Source: Streptococcus pasteurianus (GTDB lineage: Bacteria > Bacillota > Bacilli > Lactobacillales > Streptococcaceae). From it: DNA of 64,000 nt. Below are positions 61,263 through 64,000 of the stretch, one piece after another; positions within the stretch are counted from its first letter, which is position 1, and every line of letters begins with the position of its first letter. The notes under the pieces were generated by a model. The model did not search any database. It was given only the letters and a program-made list of their open reading frames with translations, and was not told the DNA's origin. The position numbers were made by a program, and so were the translations under genes. The DNA is taken from the NCBI RefSeq assembly GCF_004843545.1, contig NZ_CP039457.1, positions 92,501 through 156,500 on the forward strand. Direction: 5' to 3'.

Positions 61263-61289
61263 CCAAAGAGCCTTGCGGGGCTTTTTTAT
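61263..61289 (+). terminator. intrinsic terminator inside the nusG leader
   Basis: AAAGAGCC pairs with GGCTTTTT (one G-T) around TTGCGG and runs into the T tract. It begins about 12 bases after the expected transcription start and ends just before the nusG ribosome site. Confidence 0.75.
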
Positions 61290-61302
61290 AATGGAGGAAA
61301 TT

Positions 61303-61842
61303 ATGTTAGATTCATTTGATAAGGGTTGGTTCGTTTTACAAACTTACTCTGGTTACGAAAACAAAGTTAAAGAAACATTGTTGCAACGTGCGCAAACTTA
61401 CAATATGTTAGATAACATCTTGCGCGTTGAAATTCCAACACAAACAGTTAATGTTGAAAAAAATGGGAAAGTCAAAGAAGTTGAAGAAAATCGTTTTCCA
61501 GGTTATGTCTTAGTTGAAATGGTGATGACAGACGAAGCTTGGTTCGTTGTTCGTAACACACCAAACGTTACTGGATTTGTTGGGTCACACGGTAACCGTT
61601 CAAAACCGACACCACTTTTGGAAGAAGAAATCCGTTCAATTCTTATCTCAATGGGACAAACTGTTGATGTCATTGACACAAACATCAAACCAGGTGATGT
61701 GGTTCAAATCATTGACGGCGCCTTTGCAGGACAAGAAGGACGTGTTGTTGAAATCGAAAACAACAAAGTGAAATTGATGATTAACATGTTCGGAACTGAA
61801 ACACAAGCTGAATTGGAGCTTTACCAAATCGCTGAATTGTAA
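61303..61842 (+). CDS. nusG: transcription termination/antitermination factor NusG
   Basis: A 179-residue transcription factor that binds RNA polymerase. The NGN domain covers residues 1-115 (GWFVLQTYSGYENKVKETL; FPGYVLVEM; NTPNVTGFVG), and the C-terminal KOW motif lies in IKPGDVVQIIDGAFAGQEGRVVEIEN. The ATG at 61303 follows GGAGGAAATT; an upstream in-frame ATG overlaps that ribosome site. It has its own consensus promoter, with a terminator in the short leader, which suggests attenuation. Confidence 0.96.
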   Translation: MLDSFDKGWFVLQTYSGYENKVKETLLQRAQTYNMLDNILRVEIPTQTVNVEKNGKVKEVEENRFPGYVLVEMVMTDEAWFVVRNTPNVTGFVGSHGNRSKPTPLLEEEIRSILISMGQTVDVIDTNIKPGDVVQIIDGAFAGQEGRVVEIENNKVKLMINMFGTETQAELELYQIAEL

Positions 61843-61883
61843 TGATTTTTCACAAGCCTAACGTGTATATTGGCTTACATTCT

Positions 61884-61920
61884 AAAACGCTGAACTCTTA
61901 GACGGAATTCGGCGTTTTTT
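61884..61920 (+). terminator. nusG terminator
   Basis: AAAACGCTGAA pairs with TTCGGCGTTTT around a 13-base loop and continues in T. Confidence 0.8.
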
Positions 61921-62125
61921 GTATTTGAATGCTATTTTGATTCAATATCTTCTTTTTCGATTTCTTCGTGATAGTATCAAGCGTGATATAAAATGACGTT
62001 GTTGACTTGCTTGTTAGTGGCAATAAGTTAATCACAATAGTACAAACCATAAAAACATCGTAAATTTTTTCAATGGTTGCTAGGTTATCAGAAGGTTTGA
62101 TAATATCAAAAAGCTGTTTTTTCAT
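61898..62125 (-). pseudogene. N-terminal remnant of an ion-channel (Kch-type) gene
   Basis: The 75-codon frame starts well: GGGAAACATTT precedes the ATG at 62125 on the minus strand. Its first 40 residues (MKKQLFDIIKPSDNLATIEK; YDVFMVCTIVINLLPLTSK) resemble the N-terminus and first helix of streptococcal voltage-gated-type potassium channels. After that it becomes Lys/Ser-rich low complexity (TKKSKKKILNQNS) and ends in the nusG terminator. No pore region exists, so it is probably a truncated remnant. Confidence 0.45.
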
Positions 62126-62235
62126 AAATGTTTCCCTGATGTTGTTAGGACTATTATAAACATAGCAAAAACACTCTAAATAGCATGTTTTTTGCTATAA
62201 TTAAGTAACAAAGTGAGAAAGAACGGAGAATAAGG

Positions 62236-63081
62236 ATGGCTGTCGGTTTAGTATTAGAGGGTGGCGGCATGCGCGGTTTGTACACCGCTGGTGTCTTGGA
62301 TACCTTTTTAGATGCGGGAATTAAGGTGGATGGTGTTGTCTCGGTATCTGCTGGGGCCCTTTTTGGGGTGAATTTTTTGTCAAAACAAAAAGGCAGAGCC
62401 CTCCGTTACAATAAAAAATATGCCACAAATCCGGGGTACATGGGACTTCGTTCATGGTTGAAAACAGGAAATGTGGTCAATAAAGAATTTGCCTACTACA
62501 AAGTTCCGATGGAACTGGATATTTTTGACGAGGAAGCTTTTGAAAAATCAGGTGTACCTTTCTATGTAACAGTAACTAATTTAGCAACAGGAAAAGCTGA
62601 GTATCATAAGGTTGACAATGTCTTTGAACAAATGGAGTTACTTCGTGCGAGTTCAGCATTGCCTTTGGCGTCAAAAATCGTTGAGTGGCAAAGCAATAAA
62701 TACCTTGATGGTGGTCTGTCAGACAGTATTCCAGTCGATTTTGCCAAAAGCCTTGGTTTTGATAAATTGATTGTTGTTTTAACACGTCCAATTGATTACC
62801 GTAAAAAGCCAAGTAATGGTCGTGTCTATAAACTTTTTTACAGAAAATACCCTAAGTTTGTAGAAGTCGCTTCAAAACGTTATCAACACTATAACGACAC
62901 CATTGAACACATTAGCAATTTGGAAAATGAAGGCGAACTTTTTGCCATTCGCCCAAGCCAAAATCTGGAAATCGGACGACTTGAAACCAACCCCGACAAA
63001 TACGAAGAAATTTACCAAATCGGTGTCAAAGATACCAAAGCAATCATGGAACAATTGAAAGATTATTTAGCAAATGACTAA
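62236..63081 (+). CDS. patatin-like phospholipase
   Basis: A Ser-Asp lipid acyl hydrolase, 281 residues. The oxyanion-hole motif is EGGGMRGLYTAGVL (about 7-20), the catalytic Ser lies in SVSAGALFG (about 37-45), and the catalytic Asp in DGGLSDSIPV (about 161-170). The substrate is not known; relatives hydrolyse phospholipids. It is cytoplasmic or membrane-associated, without a signal peptide. GAACGGAGAATAAGG precedes the ATG. Confidence 0.92.
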   Translation: MAVGLVLEGGGMRGLYTAGVLDTFLDAGIKVDGVVSVSAGALFGVNFLSKQKGRALRYNKKYATNPGYMGLRSWLKTGNVVNKEFAYYKVPMELDIFDEEAFEKSGVPFYVTVTNLATGKAEYHKVDNVFEQMELLRASSALPLASKIVEWQSNKYLDGGLSDSIPVDFAKSLGFDKLIVVLTRPIDYRKKPSNGRVYKLFYRKYPKFVEVASKRYQHYNDTIEHISNLENEGELFAIRPSQNLEIGRLETNPDKYEEIYQIGVKDTKAIMEQLKDYLAND

Positions 63082-63176
63082 ATGAGCATTTGATTTGACT
63101 AAAAATTCTTCTTATCAACTGAAAACAGGCATGAAATCCCTTGTGATTTCGCCTTTTTTCTTTATTCTTTTCGTGG

Positions 63177-63182
63177 TATAAT
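63177..63182 (+). promoter_or_regulatory. leuS -10 element
   Basis: TATAAT lies 31 bases upstream of the leuS start. The intergenic space is too short for a T-box leader, and none is seen. Confidence 0.55.
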
Positions 63183-63213
63183 AGTAACCAACACTAAGAA
63201 CATGGAGAATGAC

Positions 63214-64000
63214 ATGGCAACTTATAATCATAAAGAAATTGAGAAAAAATGGCAGGCCTATTGGGCTGTTAATCATACGTTTAAAACAGGAACAGACGCT
63301 GATAAACCAAATTTTTATGCGTTGGATATGTTCCCTTACCCATCTGGAGCTGGTCTGCACGTAGGACATCCAGAAGGATACACTGCGACTGATATTCTTA
63401 GCCGTTTCAAACGCGCTCAAGGCTACAACGTTCTTCACCCAATGGGTTGGGATGCTTTCGGACTTCCTGCCGAACAATACGCAATGGATACAGGTAATGA
63501 CCCAGCTGAATTTACAGCTAAAAACATTGCAAACTTCAAACGCCAAATCAACTCACTTGGTTTCTCATATGACTGGGATCGTGAAGTGAACACAACTGAC
63601 CCTAATTATTACAAATGGACTCAGTGGATTTTCACAAAATTATACGAAAAAGGCTTGGCGTACGAAGCTGAAGTACCAGTTAACTGGGTTGAAGAATTAG
63701 GGACAGCTATCGCCAACGAAGAAGTGCTGCCTGACGGGACATCTGAACGTGGTGGTTATCCAGTTGTTCGTAAACCGATGCGCCAATGGATGCTTAAAAT
63801 CACAGCTTACGCTGAACGTCTGCTCGAAGATTTAGAAGACCTTGATTGGCCAGAATCAATCAAAGATATGCAACGTAACTGGATTGGTAAATCAACTGGT
63901 GCTAACGTTACTTTTAAAATCAAAGATACGGATAAAGATTTCACCGTCTTTACAACTCGTCCAGATACATTATTTGGTGCGACTTACGCTGTTTTAGCGC
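63214..64000 (+). CDS. leuS: leucyl-tRNA synthetase, 5' part
   Basis: The gene runs off the right edge; about 262 codons are visible. The class I HIGH-type motif is in [17 protein letters not shown] (about 42-58), followed by [13 protein letters not shown]. The start of the CP1 editing domain appears near the end ([18 protein letters not shown]). The ATG at 63214 follows AACATGGAGAATGAC. It charges tRNA-Leu, including the tRNA-Leu(CAA) encoded at the left of this window. Confidence 0.97.
   Translation, partial: MATYNHKEIEKKWQAYWAVNHTFKTGTDADKPNFYALDMFPYPSGAGLHVGHPEGYTATDILSRFKRAQGYNVLHPMGWDAFGLPAEQYAMDTGNDPAEFTAKNIANFKRQINSLGFSYDWDREVNTTDPNYYKWTQWIFTKLYEKGLAYEAEVPVNWVEELGTAIANEEVLPDGTSERGGYPVVRKPMRQWMLKITAYAERLLEDLEDLDWPESIKDMQRNWIGKSTGANVTFKIKDTDKDFTVFTTRPDTLFGATYAVLA

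Overview
The window looks like a low-GC Firmicute chromosome of the genus Streptococcus, and the gene set fits the S. bovis/S. equinus group best. The genus rests on gene order and family recognition: a tRNA cluster, adcRCB, tyrS-pbp1b-rpoB-rpoC, DUF1033-comGA-GG-comYH-ackA, a levQRST/levDEFGX locus, groESL and pbp2a-rpmG-secE-nusG. The species-group call is an inference.

Layout. 1-828 is a run of ten tRNA genes (the first is cut by the window edge). It is followed by an IS30-family remnant, an orphan ispE and the zinc-uptake operon adcRCB with its AdcR operator. 4532-14653 is an integrated element of about 10.1 kb, resembling a phage-inducible chromosomal island, inserted in the last codons of tyrS. 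It has a tyrosine integrase, a divergent repressor/Cro-like switch with three operators, a string of small genes, a helicase-type Rep, an iteron-flanked AT-rich origin, and cargo: a broken IS1595-type transposase next to the lincosamide resistance gene lnu(C). A perfect competence (ComX) box stands in front of a small gene near its right end.

14620-26155 carries tyrS, pbp1b, rpoB and rpoC. 26259-32543 holds DUF1033, the competence pseudopilus operon under a com-box, the comYH methyltransferase and ackA under a cre-like site. 32.6-34.2 kb is a small regulator/membrane-protein/CPBP-protease cluster with a periodic operator. 34.3-38.4 kb is housekeeping (proC, pepA, GNAT, thioredoxin, ytpR), followed by com-box-driven ssbB and a HAD phosphatase.

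39.9-47.6 kb is a complete sugar-sensing and uptake locus. Two extracytoplasmic binding proteins, a histidine kinase and a response regulator (LevQRST) precede a mannose-family PTS (LevDEFG, LevX) whose promoter has three direct repeats and a cre. 47.7-50.95 kb encodes a TrpXYZ-type ABC transporter with binding protein and permease fused. Its leader encodes a 22-residue peptide rich in Tyr and Phe and can form alternative hairpins ending in a terminator, which looks like ribosome-mediated attenuation.

51-53.2 kb is groESL under a perfect CIRCE. 53.3-55.2 kb contains an Rgg-type regulator lacking about ten residues of its HTH, a convergent 20-residue hydrophobic peptide gene that resembles a pheromone precursor, and a 26-residue membrane micropeptide. 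55.3-64 kb has a TcaA-like membrane protein, an RluA-family pseudouridine synthase, pbp2a, rpmG, secE, nusG, a truncated ion-channel gene, a patatin-like lipase and the 5' part of leuS.

The most interesting candidates are the Tyr/Phe leader-peptide attenuator, the Rgg-peptide locus, the com-box inside the mobile element, the element's end repeats that share the origin iteron core, the terminator between the nusG promoter and gene, and several apparently leaderless genes with extended -10 promoters.
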